In this document: one piece after another, positions 27,020 through 34,455 of the stretch | How positions within the stretch are numbered: the stretch's first letter is position 1 | How the letters are laid out: each line of letters begins with the position of its first letter | Origin: an uncultured Clostridia bacterium | GTDB lineage: Bacteria > Bacillota > Clostridia > Christensenellales > UBA1242 | Assembly (NCBI GenBank): GCA_934757855.1 | Contig: CAKVLR010000001.1 | Location: forward strand, 310,001-374,000 | Length of the DNA: 64,000 nucleotides | Direction of reading: 5' to 3' | Position numbers and translations under genes: made by a program | The notes under the pieces: model-generated | Seen by the model: the letters and a program-made list of their open reading frames with translations, nothing else | Told to the model about the DNA's origin: nothing | The model's database searches: none

Positions 27020-28153
27020 TTAATACTTTCTACCCATTTTGCGCGCGCGCTTGCGCTCATCTTTCATCAACTCTCGATTGTAAAAATAAATATTCCAGTA
27101 CTGGCGCATAGTTTTTTTGAGATAAACAACCGTTTCAGGGTCAAGTTGTTTATATCTTTTGCGTATCATTTTTATGCAACGCAAAACCTGCCATTTAAAT
27201 TCAATCACGGTAGATTTTTCACTCGCACTCAATAAATCAAACCAAATATCAATCACTTTTGAACGCTCTTCATCAGTATAGCAAAGCATCCAGTCTTTTA
27301 CCGCGCGCGCAAAAACCTTACAGTTAAACGAAGTAGTTTCAGTAGTATCCAATTTCCCTTCATCTGTCACCATCCAACGAAAAGGAGCGTGTTGCATTAG
27401 AGATACACCATAACAGCGCACAACTTCGTAATTTTCCACAAAGTGCATAATTACCCCAATCATTGAGTCGCGCGTAACATACTTTTTTATTTTGTGTTCA
27501 ACTCGCTTGTAGTTAGGCGAATCAAATATATCATATTTAAACCCTGGACCATCAAAATCATAGATTTTTTCAATTCTGTCTTGAATAGATTTTTGCGTGT
27601 AAATTCCAGCAAAACACGCAAGATTCCCCCCTTTGGAGTGACCGCCCAAATATAATTTACCAGTTAATTTGTGGGCTATTTTTTCTAAATACAGCAAGCA
27701 CTGTTTTTGCGAAGGCACTACATCTAAAAAAGACATATTAAAATCTTCTTTCCAACCAATAATTGTCGCGTCAGTGCCTCGAAATGCCACAAAATTACAT
27801 TCTTCAAATATAAATACTATTGCGGAAAATTGCAATTCTAAGTCCGCATCAAAACGGCTACGGTAAAAATTTAATTTCATATTTTTATATCGTTCCGTTT
27901 CAAACATCATCTTCATTAATTTTGCGTTATCTGGTTCAGCCAAAGTATTTGCGGTCATCTGTTTGAGTAGATTTTCACTATTTAAACTCAAAAAATCGAC
28001 AGGCTCCATATCCTCCCTGATAGTATGAACTAACCCACAAAAATCCATATAAGACAATTCGCTCAAAATAAGCGCATCGACTTCATTAAAAGGCAACTGA
28101 GATAATGTAAAAGACCCAAAACGCTTTACATAATAAAACATATTCTTCCGCAT
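27020..28153 (-). CDS. DUF2974 (Mbeg1-like) alpha/beta hydrolase
   Basis: The 377-residue protein has the DUF2974 N-terminus (FNEVDALILSELSYMDFCGLV) and a lipase-type nucleophile elbow, GGHSKGGN, near residue 170. FVAFRGTDATIIGWKEDFNMSF precedes it, and a C-terminal helical region follows. A serine esterase or lipase role is likely; the substrate is unknown. AAGGAG precedes the ATG. Confidence 0.85.
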   Translation of the reverse strand: MRKNMFYYVKRFGSFTLSQLPFNEVDALILSELSYMDFCGLVHTIREDMEPVDFLSLNSENLLKQMTANTLAEPDNAKLMKMMFETERYKNMKLNFYRSRFDADLELQFSAIVFIFEECNFVAFRGTDATIIGWKEDFNMSFLDVVPSQKQCLLYLEKIAHKLTGKLYLGGHSKGGNLACFAGIYTQKSIQDRIEKIYDFDGPGFKYDIFDSPNYKRVEHKIKKYVTRDSMIGVIMHFVENYEVVRCYGVSLMQHAPFRWMVTDEGKLDTTETTSFNCKVFARAVKDWMLCYTDEERSKVIDIWFDLLSASEKSTVIEFKWQVLRCIKMIRKRYKQLDPETVVYLKKTMRQYWNIYFYNRELMKDERKRARKMGRKY

Positions 28154-28287
28154 AATCTTTCTCCTTAAATTATTTTAATATACTTCGCATTTTTTGTCAA
28201 CAAACAGCCCAAAATTTAATTAAAATAAAAATTTTTTAATAGGATTGAAAATTTTTTTAATTTTTTTGAATTTTTATTGATTTTATG

Positions 28288-28316
28288 TTGACTTGTTTGT
28301 TTTTTTATGGTATTAT
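28288..28316 (+). promoter_or_regulatory. Strong sigma-A promoter of the tRNA operon
   Basis: TTGACT, a 17-nt spacer and TATTAT lie about 70 nt upstream of the first tRNA. Confidence 0.8.
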
Positions 28317-28321
28317 AAAAA

Positions 28322-28346
28322 AGCATCTTGTTGATTTAAGATGTTT
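28322..28346 (+). terminator. Terminator-like hairpin in the tRNA operon leader
   Basis: CATCTT pairs with AAGATG around an 8-nt loop and is followed by TTTTT. It starts just a few bases after the expected transcription start. Read leftward it is also followed by TTTTTT. It may attenuate the operon or insulate it from the divergent DUF2974 gene. Confidence 0.55.
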
Positions 28347-28388
28347 TTAATTATCAAAAGGGATAGGAGTGCAACACCCGTCACACTT

Positions 28389-28465
28389 GCACCCATAGCT
28401 CAACAGGATAGAGCAACACCCTTCTAAGGTGAAGGTTGGGGGTTCGAGTCTCTCTGGGTGCACCA
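28389..28465 (+). tRNA. tRNA-Arg (anticodon TCT)
   Basis: Acceptor GCACCCA pairs with TGGGTGC. The anticodon loop is CTTCTAA, the T-loop is GGTTCGAGTC, and CCA is encoded. The outermost anticodon-stem pair is an A-A mismatch. Confidence 0.95.
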
Positions 28466-28517
28466 TTAGGGTGAAATTTTAGCACTTTTCTGTGGCGAAT
28501 GAGGCGTTCACCTGTAT

Positions 28518-28594
28518 GGTGGATATAGCTTAGTTGGTAGAGCGCCAGGTTGTGGCCCTGGAGGTCGTGGGTTCGAGTCCCACTATTCACCCCA
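28518..28594 (+). tRNA. tRNA-His (anticodon GTG)
   Basis: Acceptor GTGGATA pairs with TATTCAC (one G-U). The extra G at -1 opposite C73 is encoded, as expected for tRNA-His. Anticodon stem CCAGG/CCTGG with loop TTGTGGC. CCA is encoded. Confidence 0.96.
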
Positions 28595-28618
28595 TTAATG
28601 TGGCTGTTGGCCACGCGT

Positions 28619-28693
28619 AGGGGTATCGCCAAGCGGTAAGGCACTTGACTCTGACTCAAGCATCCGAGGGTTCAAATCCTTCTGCCCCTGCCA
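28619..28693 (+). tRNA. tRNA-Gln (anticodon CTG)
   Basis: Acceptor AGGGGTA/TGCCCCT, anticodon stem CTTGA/TCAAG with loop CTCTGAC, T-loop GGTTCAAATC, encoded CCA. Confidence 0.95.
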
Positions 28694-28737
28694 ATGGGCA
28701 TCTGCATATTGCAGTGTAAGCCCCTAAGAAAATATTT

Positions 28738-28812
28738 AGGGGTGTAGCCAAGCGGTAAGGCACTAGACTTTGACTCTAGCATGCGTAGGTTCAAATCCTG
28801 CCACCCCTGCCA
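28738..28812 (+). tRNA. tRNA-Gln (anticodon TTG)
   Basis: Acceptor AGGGGTG/CACCCCT, anticodon stem CTAGA/TCTAG with loop CTTTGAC, encoded CCA. Nearly identical in the D and T arms to the preceding tRNA-Gln, indicating tandem duplication. Confidence 0.95.
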
Positions 28813-28833
28813 CAACACCGCAAGGTGTATTAT

Positions 28834-28909
28834 GGCCCGTTAGCTCAGTTGGTAGAGCACTTGACTTTTAATCAAGTTGTCCCGCGTTCGAGTCGCGGAC
28901 GGGTCACCA
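28834..28909 (+). tRNA. tRNA-Lys (anticodon TTT), prophage integration target
   Basis: Acceptor GGCCCGT pairs with ACGGGTC (one G-U). Anticodon stem CTTGA/TCAAG with loop CTTTTAA, T-loop GTTCGAGTC, encoded CCA. Its 3' 45 nt, from the anticodon loop to CCA, are duplicated at 39999-40043. The gene here remains complete because the element restored the 3' part. Confidence 0.97.
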
Positions 28910-28911
28910 AG
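28865..28911. repeat. attL, 47-bp direct repeat in tRNA-Lys
   Basis: Begins in the anticodon loop (CTTTTAATCAAG) and runs through the tRNA 3' end plus two bases (CCAAG). Identical to 39999-40045. Confidence 0.95.
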
Positions 28912-28926
28912 GTTTTTGGCTTAAAT

Positions 28927-28968
28927 AAAGGCTTTTCGGCAAGTTTTGCTGAGAAGCCTTTCCCTTTA
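28927..28968. terminator. Terminator just inside attL
   Basis: A 16-bp stem, AAAGGCTT...GGCAA against TTGC...AAGCCTTT, with two mismatches and T-rich sequence on both sides. It can end the tRNA operon from the left and the integrase transcript from the right. Confidence 0.75.
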
Positions 28969-29020
28969 TTTTGACACAGTTTATACCCTATTTTTCTATA
29001 ATTATGTGGTCAATATGGGG

Positions 29021-30001
29021 TCAAAATTTTAAATATAAATTATTATATAATTTAATTATCTTGTCTTTCGTTAGAGTTCTATCTATATGGTTATAAATAT
29101 TTTGCGTAAGTTCTACTTTTTCGTGCCCTAGCCATTCGCTTACTAATTTGATAGGTGCACCTAAACAAGCATAGTTTGTAGTATAAGTATGTCTAAGGTG
29201 ATGTAGGCTTGCATTTATGTTGGTATCTGCTAACACCTTTTTTAAGTTTTTGTATATTGCTTGTGCCTTTAATGATTGTAATTGCGATTTATGCATTGAT
29301 ATGTAGTTAAGTAATTTATCACTTAAATCTATATAGCGATATACTACATTATCTCCCCGCTTTTTTTCTGATTGAATTTTTAGTGTCTTATTCTGATAAT
29401 CTATATCAGTATTAAGATTAATGGTATCGTATTCCCCTTTTCTAATTCCTGTAAGCAGAAAGAATAATATATGCGTTTCTATAATTGTGCCTTTTGTTTT
29501 TGCTAATAAAGTTGCTTGTTCTGTGTATGTTAGAGCATTTCTAATCGTATTTATCTTTGCTTCTCTTTTTACAAGTTTAAACGGATTCCTATCTATGAAT
29601 TGTAATTCTAGCGCAGTTTCGAACATCGCTTTTAGGTATGTTATCATTAACTCTTTGCCACGAGATTTTTCATAACTATTTATAATCGGTTGCACAGTTT
29701 CAAGCGTAAAATAATTTAATTGTTTATCTGGAAACTTTTGCTTTATTCTTTTTATAGTGTACAGTATGCTACTTTGCGTGTCTAATTTTACAAATGGTTC
29801 TTTAAAAGTTTTGTACCAATAATCTATGTAGTTATACAGTGTATAACTTGTTTGCGGTTGTTTTGTAAGTTTGCCTTGTTTTAGTTTTTGTAGGTTTTTG
29901 TAACATATTTTTTGCGTGCTACCATATACACTAATTCGCTTATTATTAATTTGTATTCGCGCTTCATATCTACCATCGGCGCGTTTTCTTATATTTTTCA
30001 T
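29021..30001 (-). CDS. int: Tyrosine site-specific integrase
   Basis: The protein carries the phage-integrase catalytic residues: Arg in LLTGIRKGEYDTI, HxxR in SLHHLRHTYTTN, His in WLGHEKVELT and the nucleophile Tyr in NIYNHID. An AP2-like arm-binding segment (KRADGRYEARIQINNKRISVYGSTQ) starts at residue 3. I place the start at 30001 because GGAGG lies 8 nt upstream; a longer frame beginning with TTG at 30085 has no ribosome site. It lies next to attL, transcribed toward it, as in tRNA-integrating elements. Confidence 0.93.
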   Translation of the reverse strand: MKNIRKRADGRYEARIQINNKRISVYGSTQKICYKNLQKLKQGKLTKQPQTSYTLYNYIDYWYKTFKEPFVKLDTQSSILYTIKRIKQKFPDKQLNYFTLETVQPIINSYEKSRGKELMITYLKAMFETALELQFIDRNPFKLVKREAKINTIRNALTYTEQATLLAKTKGTIIETHILFFLLTGIRKGEYDTINLNTDIDYQNKTLKIQSEKKRGDNVVYRYIDLSDKLLNYISMHKSQLQSLKAQAIYKNLKKVLADTNINASLHHLRHTYTTNYACLGAPIKLVSEWLGHEKVELTQNIYNHIDRTLTKDKIIKLYNNLYLKF

Positions 30002-30188
30002 TTCTGGGTCCTCCAATAATTGTATTGTAGGACTATAAGCACTGTTGTTCTTTTCGTTTTTCGTGGCTTCCAACATTCCACGCAAGAATTCAGTTATTAC
30101 AAGGTTTGCGTTTTTTATTTTTTCAATTTGCTCTCCTTGTGCCTCCGAAATCTTTTAAAAAATTTTCAAAAATTTTTTTGTTAAACAT

Positions 30189-30228
30189 AAAAATCTCCTA
30201 AATAGTTTTTTCCTATTTTGGGAGATTA
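30189..30228 (-). terminator. Terminator of the repressor/nuclease operon
   Basis: On the minus strand AATCTCCCAAAATAG pairs with CTATTTAGGAGATT around a GAAAAAA loop, then TTTAT. Confidence 0.7.
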
Positions 30229-30239
30229 TAATATAAAAA

Positions 30240-31187
30240 TTAAAAATCTACAATAGTCTTAAATTTTTCTTTTGCTAGTCTATTTATTTCTCTGCGTATT
30301 CTTATGTTTAATGCTTGTGAATCATCTATTTCATCTTTTTCAATTTGGATAAGCGGTAATTCATATTTCTCATATAATATAGCCTTTTCTTTTTTGTTAT
30401 CATTATAATCTTTTGTATCCATTCCCCAGTATTCTATATATACCCCTTTCCCACTGCCTATTATTGGTATGAACCAATCACATTCAATAGAACGATCCAC
30501 TCTTGTATCAATTTCTGCTACAGTCATACTGTAAGCATGTGGAATTCTATTAGTGAATAGAATATCATCTATAATTTTTTCACCACGGCTCTTCACCTTG
30601 TGTCCATCAATAGTACGCAACAATTCTTCTTTTTGAGAATCTTTTTGGTATAATTTAGTTTGAATAGTTGTATTTTCTATAGTTTTTTCATTATTAATTT
30701 TTATTTCTATTATTTTTTTTATATCATTTTTTATTTTTTGTAGTAGTGTTGTATTTGAGTAAAGATTTTCTGCTAAATCGGCTAATGCAAATAATTTTTT
30801 ACAATTTTCTTCTATTTTTTGGGGGTTTTGCATCCTATAAATATTATCTTTTAAGTTATAATAGTAGTCTGTTAATTCATACATCTTTGAGTTTTTATCA
30901 AATTGGTCTTGATAATTTAGCATGTCGTAATAGCATTGTTTACATAGCAAGCCATTAGGTGCATATTCCTTGCATACTATACATTCTTGCTCTGGATTAT
31001 CTTTTTTTATATTCATTCCTATATCGTTATCAAATAAGTCAACATCATCAACATTTTCTTCTATTTCTATCCAATCACCATTTTCATTCTTTATTACTTT
31101 CCCTTCATTCTTTAGTTGTAGATGATGTTTGCATAATGGATACATTCCAGAAGGGGTTCCACAAATTTTACAAGTTTTGGCTGACAT
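30240..31187 (-). CDS. Zinc-knuckle protein with PD-(D/E)XK-like nuclease domain
   Basis: Two Cys clusters lie at the N-terminus: C6/C9/C19/H22 and C69/C72/C82/C85. A helical middle follows. The C-terminal domain, from about residue 195, has SRGE (203), ECDWFIP (Asp237), VYIEYWGM (Glu252) and the YxxxK spacing of small restriction-endonuclease-fold domains that use ExW/ExF in place of ExK. It follows the repressor by 8 nt, so it is expressed in the lysogen. This suggests a moron, for example superinfection exclusion or defence, but that is inference. No homologue can be named with certainty. Confidence 0.6.
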   Translation of the reverse strand: MSAKTCKICGTPSGMYPLCKHHLQLKNEGKVIKNENGDWIEIEENVDDVDLFDNDIGMNIKKDNPEQECIVCKEYAPNGLLCKQCYYDMLNYQDQFDKNSKMYELTDYYYNLKDNIYRMQNPQKIEENCKKLFALADLAENLYSNTTLLQKIKNDIKKIIEIKINNEKTIENTTIQTKLYQKDSQKEELLRTIDGHKVKSRGEKIIDDILFTNRIPHAYSMTVAEIDTRVDRSIECDWFIPIIGSGKGVYIEYWGMDTKDYNDNKKEKAILYEKYELPLIQIEKDEIDDSQALNIRIRREINRLAKEKFKTIVDF

Positions 31188-31195
31188 ATTTTCTC

Positions 31196-31519
31196 CTATT
31201 GTCCAGCAATTAAGCCACTAATATACCCAATTGCCTTTATTGTATTTATTTCGTTTAATTTTTTGATTGCATTTATCAATTCTTTTTGAGATTCATTTAG
31301 ATAACCTATCTCCGTTGTTCCTAGATTCTTGTGGTTGCAAATATAATCTAGTGATACTTTATAGTAATCGGCAATTTTTATAAGCATATCAATATTTGGG
31401 TAATTTTTATTTGATTCCCACCTGGCGTAGTTTTGTTGTGTTGCATTTAATTTTTGTGCTATTTCTTGTTGGGTTAATTTCTCTTGTTCTCTCAACTCTT
31501 TTAGTTTTAATTCTCTCAT
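31196..31519 (-). CDS. XRE/CI-type repressor
   Basis: The N-terminal helix-turn-helix (LKELREQEKLTQQEIAQKLNATQQNYARWESNKNYPN, cut by the schema of a Cro/CI domain) is followed by a short C-terminal helical region. Start at ATG 31519 is set by AAGGAG 8 nt upstream. It is divergent from the phage operon across a short region with repeated TTTGTGTTA motifs. The product has 107 residues, without a LexA-type peptidase domain. Confidence 0.88.
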   Translation of the reverse strand: MRELKLKELREQEKLTQQEIAQKLNATQQNYARWESNKNYPNIDMLIKIADYYKVSLDYICNHKNLGTTEIGYLNESQKELINAIKKLNEINTIKAIGYISGLIAGQ

Positions 31520-31566
31520 TCTTTCAACTCCTTTTAGCGAGATTATATAGAAAAACTTGTTAAAAA

Positions 31567-31647
31567 TCAATGTTTGTGTAATTTTTTATATAAATACGCA
31601 AAATTTGTGTTAAATTAGTTGCAATTACACACAATTTGTGTTATAAT
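31567..31647. promoter_or_regulatory. Divergent phage switch: promoters and operator repeats
   Basis: Rightward promoter TTGCAA (31619-31624), 17-nt spacer, TATAAT (31642-31647). A leftward promoter is suggested by TTAACA-17-TATAAA on the minus strand. Three copies of a TTTGTG(T)TA-like motif (near 31573, 31603 and 31634), the last with an ACACAA mirror half, overlap both promoters and are good candidates for repressor operators. Confidence 0.6.
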
Positions 31648-31678
31648 GAATCAAAAGTTATCAAAAAAGGAGTAAAAT

Positions 31679-31882
31679 ATGAAAAAGAAAGACAATATTA
31701 AAATCATTATCTATGAGAATGGCACATGTGAACGCATAATAGATTGTTGCTCGTTTGTGCTAGGTTGTACCAATGTTAAGGACAACCCTGAGGTGCATAT
31801 GGCTGGTGAATTAGGCACTTGTGTCTATCTAGCCTCAGGAGTGGACGCCTCGGTCAGACAATTAATACTGGAAGATGACTAA
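31679..31882 (+). CDS. First gene of the rightward phage operon, unknown
   Basis: 67 residues, with AAGGAG and a good promoter upstream. It has a short beta-strand-like start (NIKIIIYENGTCERI), four cysteines (a CC pair and two single Cys) and an acidic end. I recognise no family. Its position next to the switch suggests an early or regulatory protein, but nothing in the sequence proves it. Confidence 0.6.
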   Translation: MKKKDNIKIIIYENGTCERIIDCCSFVLGCTNVKDNPEVHMAGELGTCVYLASGVDASVRQLILEDD

Positions 31883-31899
31883 TTAATATATGGGGGCAC

Positions 31900-31986
31900 A
31901 TGAGTATGTATGCGGAAGTGTGCAAGCGATTTGTAGGTGGGTATAAGCGCAAAAATGTATGGAGGTGTATGTATGGCTTATCGTAG
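31900..31986 (+). CDS. Possible 28-residue ORF overlapping the next gene
   Basis: ATG at 31900 after GGGGG, short Lys/Arg/Cys-containing peptide ending at 31986, overlapping the next small gene by 14 nt in another frame. The ribosome site is close to the start, so translation is doubtful. Confidence 0.25.
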   Translation: MSMYAEVCKRFVGGYKRKNVWRCMYGLS

Positions 31987-32083
31987 AAATTATGGTAAAA
32001 AGCGTGCAACGCGTAGTAGTGCTAGTCGCTCAACAAAAAAGCGTACAGCAACCAAAGTTACAAATGTAACAATTAAATTGTAA
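31973..32083 (+). CDS. Small arginine/lysine-rich protein
   Basis: 36 residues starting MAYRRNYGKKRATRSS, with GGAGGTG upstream. Ten or more Lys/Arg and many Ser/Thr in a short chain suggest nucleic-acid binding, comparable in character to small DNA-condensing phage proteins. No family is recognised. It is too short to be the major coat protein and has no hydrophobic segment. Confidence 0.6.
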   Translation: MAYRRNYGKKRATRSSASRSTKKRTATKVTNVTIKL

Positions 32084-32188
32084 GGCGTAATGCCTTATCG
32101 TGGGGGTACTAGTGTTATTGTGTGGTGCGATTCCACAGCCTCCTGCCATTGCCACTGGGTGGCAAAATAATTTTCATAGAGGTATCTT

Positions 32189-32320
32189 ATGTGTTGTTAC
32201 GCTATTATCACGGACAAAAATGTATTTTATCGCGCTACACTCAAACAAGCGCTTAAGTTGCAAGAATTCCTGTCTTACAGTAATATTGAGTCCTCAATCA
32301 AGTGTTGTAAGGCTCGTTAA
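32189..32320 (+). CDS. Small phage ORF, unknown
   Basis: 43 residues (start MCCYAIITDKNVFYRATLKQ) with AGAGGT 6 nt upstream. Contains CC at both ends. No family recognised. Followed by hairpin element A1. Confidence 0.5.
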   Translation: MCCYAIITDKNVFYRATLKQALKLQEFLSYSNIESSIKCCKAR

Positions 32321-32336
32321 GTAGATTAATGTTAAT

Positions 32337-32378
32337 GCGGTAATCAGTCTAACCTGCATAGTGGTTGCTGTACCACTG
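32337..32378 (+). repeat. Hairpin repeat A, copy 1
   Basis: Nested inverted repeat: GGTAATCAG pairs with CTGTACC and, inside it, AACC pairs with GGTT. Near-identical to 34155-34195, with small differences mostly in the loop. There is no T run, so it is not a simple terminator. Confidence 0.7.
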
Positions 32379-32424
32379 TAATCGAGTGCACGCGGTTACA
32401 CAATATTATTAAGGAGAATTAATT

Positions 32425-32640
32425 ATGGAATTAAAAGACATTATCAAAAAGTGCGAACTTGTAAAAGCAACTTCGGCAAAGGGTAACGAGTATTTTTGCG
32501 TGGAGATTGAGAGCAAGGCCGGAAAGTCTTGCCGACTATTCTTCTCAGGCGATAACCGTATGTTCCCAGATGTCTTGCAATCAGAGTTGGAACTCGCTCA
32601 AATCAGAGAGCAAAAAGAACTTACAAGCACCAAAAGATAA
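32425..32640 (+). CDS. Small phage protein, possible ssDNA-binding candidate
   Basis: 71 residues with AAGGAG upstream. Predicted mostly beta by eye: KCELVKATSAKGNEYFCVEIE, SCRLFFSGDNRMF. Its size and position before the structural genes match a gene V-type ssDNA-binding protein, but no motif confirms this. Confidence 0.5.
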   Translation: MELKDIIKKCELVKATSAKGNEYFCVEIESKAGKSCRLFFSGDNRMFPDVLQSELELAQIREQKELTSTKR

Positions 32641-32643
32641 TAG

Positions 32644-32677
32644 TTTTCAGGGGCTTCACTATAAAACCCCTTACCAT
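32644..32677 (+). repeat. Hairpin repeat B, copy 1
   Basis: AGGGG pairs with CCCCT around a 13-nt loop, followed by TTACCATT. A close relative is at 36680-36710, after another gene. Confidence 0.65.
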
Positions 32678-32814
32678 TCCGCGCGTGTTTAGATTTTTTG
32701 TGGTATATAATATTCTCCATTTATTCGCAAATGAAATAATATAATTTTTATATAACATTTTTTACTCCTGTTTTGCACGCGCGGTTACCATTATACAACA
32801 CTAGGAGGTGTGAA

Positions 32815-34149
32815 TTGCAAAGGCTAAAAAGACAATCAATAGTAAGGTCTATTATCTACGGCTTATTGTTACTAGTTATTGCGCTTACTTGTGTACCCAT
32901 AGGCGCTCTAACTCTATATGCAGATAACGAGTATAGCGATGTGCTACAAGACTTGCGCAAAGATAACACATTCGATATTGAGGACTACCCGACCAATGCT
33001 ACTGATTACTCAATTAATGTTATACAGATAGCAGAGAGTACCAACGGCGAGTTACTTATCTATACATATCAGCCGAGCGTAAACTCAATGATAGTTGCTA
33101 GTAGTATCAATATATCTACTGGTATTAATGATAATGTCCAGTATCGCAATTACAAGTTAACACAACTATCACGAAATAAGCAATTCGTAAAATACTTAGT
33201 GCAAGACTTTGCTGTTAAATCAGATGCCTTACGCTATTATGATATACCTTCTATCTTCCGTGTGTGGCAATCGGATATAGACAAGCCCGCTAGCGGTGAT
33301 AATACAGTACAAGAGGTCCCTTATACTATTGCCAAGTTATATACGGCAAGCACGGTGCAAGGTGTTGTGTCTTATACTTGTACAACTACTGAGGTGATTG
33401 TTGTTAGTGATAAGTATGTTGGCTTTGTTCGTTATGATAATGGGTTTAAGTTGTATCAAGGTTCTTGTGATAGCCATTATATAGCGTTCTCAACTGATAT
33501 ACCTATTGAGCAGTTATATGAGGCTGATGTTAGTTATATCTCTAAATTATATACGAGTTCAACTTCTCTTGTTCTTGGTGAGAGAGTTACATATCAAGAC
33601 CCAGTATCGCACGATACAACATTACAATACACAGATAAGGCTAGTAATTCCGCAGGCTTGTGGGGTACAACCTACACCTGGAATCGAATTGAGTCTGTAT
33701 CAGATTTTTTGAGTAACGAAAATGTTAATGACGATACTAAGTCGTTACTGATTGGCAAGTCTTGGATATTGCGATTTTGTGAAACCCCATATTCACACAA
33801 CTCAGGTACTGGTGGCACTTCATACAAAGAAGGTACCGCCATTGAAGAGGTTACTATCTTGCGCTTAAAGTTCGAAACTCAAGGCGTAGTGTATAACTTA
33901 GGAGTTGTGGACAACAAACAATCTGGCTCACTCATTCCTGATAATAAGCCTGATAATTGGTGGGAGCGCTTGTTATGGATACTCCTTGCGATAGTATTAG
34001 TTATTGTATTAATACCATTGCTTCCAACAATCTTGCGCGCGTTGGTCGTGCTAATCAAGTACATAGCAATAATTATCTGGTACATAATTAAGTATCTTGC
34101 GATAGGTATCTATTGGCTGTTCGCTTGGCCGTTTTACCTTAAAAAATAA
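32815..34149 (+). CDS. Secreted phage protein with C-terminal membrane helices (minor coat/adsorption candidate)
   Basis: The 444-residue protein starts at a TTG, chosen because AGGAGG lies 6 nt upstream; an earlier in-frame TTG lacks a ribosome site. A signal peptide (to about residue 36) precedes a beta-rich ectodomain. The last 65 residues form two or three membrane helices (WWERLLWILLAIVLVIV, and the stretch around IIIWYIIKYLAIGIYWLF). Filamentous phages anchor their minor tip proteins by C-terminal membrane helices (pIII and pVI of Ff). This protein could combine such roles. No sequence family is recognised. Confidence 0.6.
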   Translation: MQRLKRQSIVRSIIYGLLLLVIALTCVPIGALTLYADNEYSDVLQDLRKDNTFDIEDYPTNATDYSINVIQIAESTNGELLIYTYQPSVNSMIVASSINISTGINDNVQYRNYKLTQLSRNKQFVKYLVQDFAVKSDALRYYDIPSIFRVWQSDIDKPASGDNTVQEVPYTIAKLYTASTVQGVVSYTCTTTEVIVVSDKYVGFVRYDNGFKLYQGSCDSHYIAFSTDIPIEQLYEADVSYISKLYTSSTSLVLGERVTYQDPVSHDTTLQYTDKASNSAGLWGTTYTWNRIESVSDFLSNENVNDDTKSLLIGKSWILRFCETPYSHNSGTGGTSYKEGTAIEEVTILRLKFETQGVVYNLGVVDNKQSGSLIPDNKPDNWWERLLWILLAIVLVIVLIPLLPTILRALVVLIKYIAIIIWYIIKYLAIGIYWLFAWPFYLKK

Positions 34150-34154
34150 CAATA

Positions 34155-34195
34155 GCGGTAATCAGTCAACCTGCTTAGTGGTTGCTGTACCATTG
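34155..34195 (+). repeat. Hairpin repeat A, copy 2
   Basis: Second copy of the nested hairpin seen at 32337-32378, starting 5 nt after a stop codon and upstream of the small membrane protein gene. Confidence 0.7.
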
Positions 34196-34236
34196 CCCCT
34201 GTGGCGAAATTCGTATACAAAAGGAGCGTATGGATT

Positions 34237-34446
34237 ATGAGAACATCATCAGTATTAAGTATTGTTGCTAGTGTTATTGTGCTTGCTGTTGCAATTTTCT
34301 TTATTGCTGTTGCTATCAAGTCTGGTGTTGACGGTACATCATTCGTGGACACCATTAACAATATCTTTGGCGTTGCACCAGCAGACCCAGCACCAGTAGA
34401 CCCAGCAACACCTGATGCAGACACTACTGCACATTTAACTTTTTAG
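34237..34446 (+). CDS. Single-helix membrane protein, candidate major coat protein
   Basis: 69 residues starting MRTSSVLSIVASVIVL. ATG at 34237 follows AAAGGAG. Residues 5-30 are one strongly hydrophobic helix; the rest is acidic and Pro/Ala/Asp-rich (APADPAPVDPATPDAD). Size and single helix fit an inovirus coat protein. However, the acidic part follows the helix, the reverse of Ff pVIII, so the assignment is tentative. Confidence 0.5.
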   Translation: MRTSSVLSIVASVIVLAVAIFFIAVAIKSGVDGTSFVDTINNIFGVAPADPAPVDPATPDADTTAHLTF

Positions 34447-34455
34447 GAGGATAAT

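Noticed and set aside
28200..28380. T-box or riboswitch upstream of the tRNA operon
   Set aside because: Only a simple hairpin is visible; no T-box or aptamer core.
28381..28659. 92-codon minus-strand frame over the tRNA cluster
   Set aside because: It is the antisense of tRNA-Arg, tRNA-His and tRNA-Gln; no ribosome site.
32100..32324. 74-codon frame starting at GTG
   Set aside because: The overlapping 43-codon frame at 32189 has a better ribosome site and ATG start.
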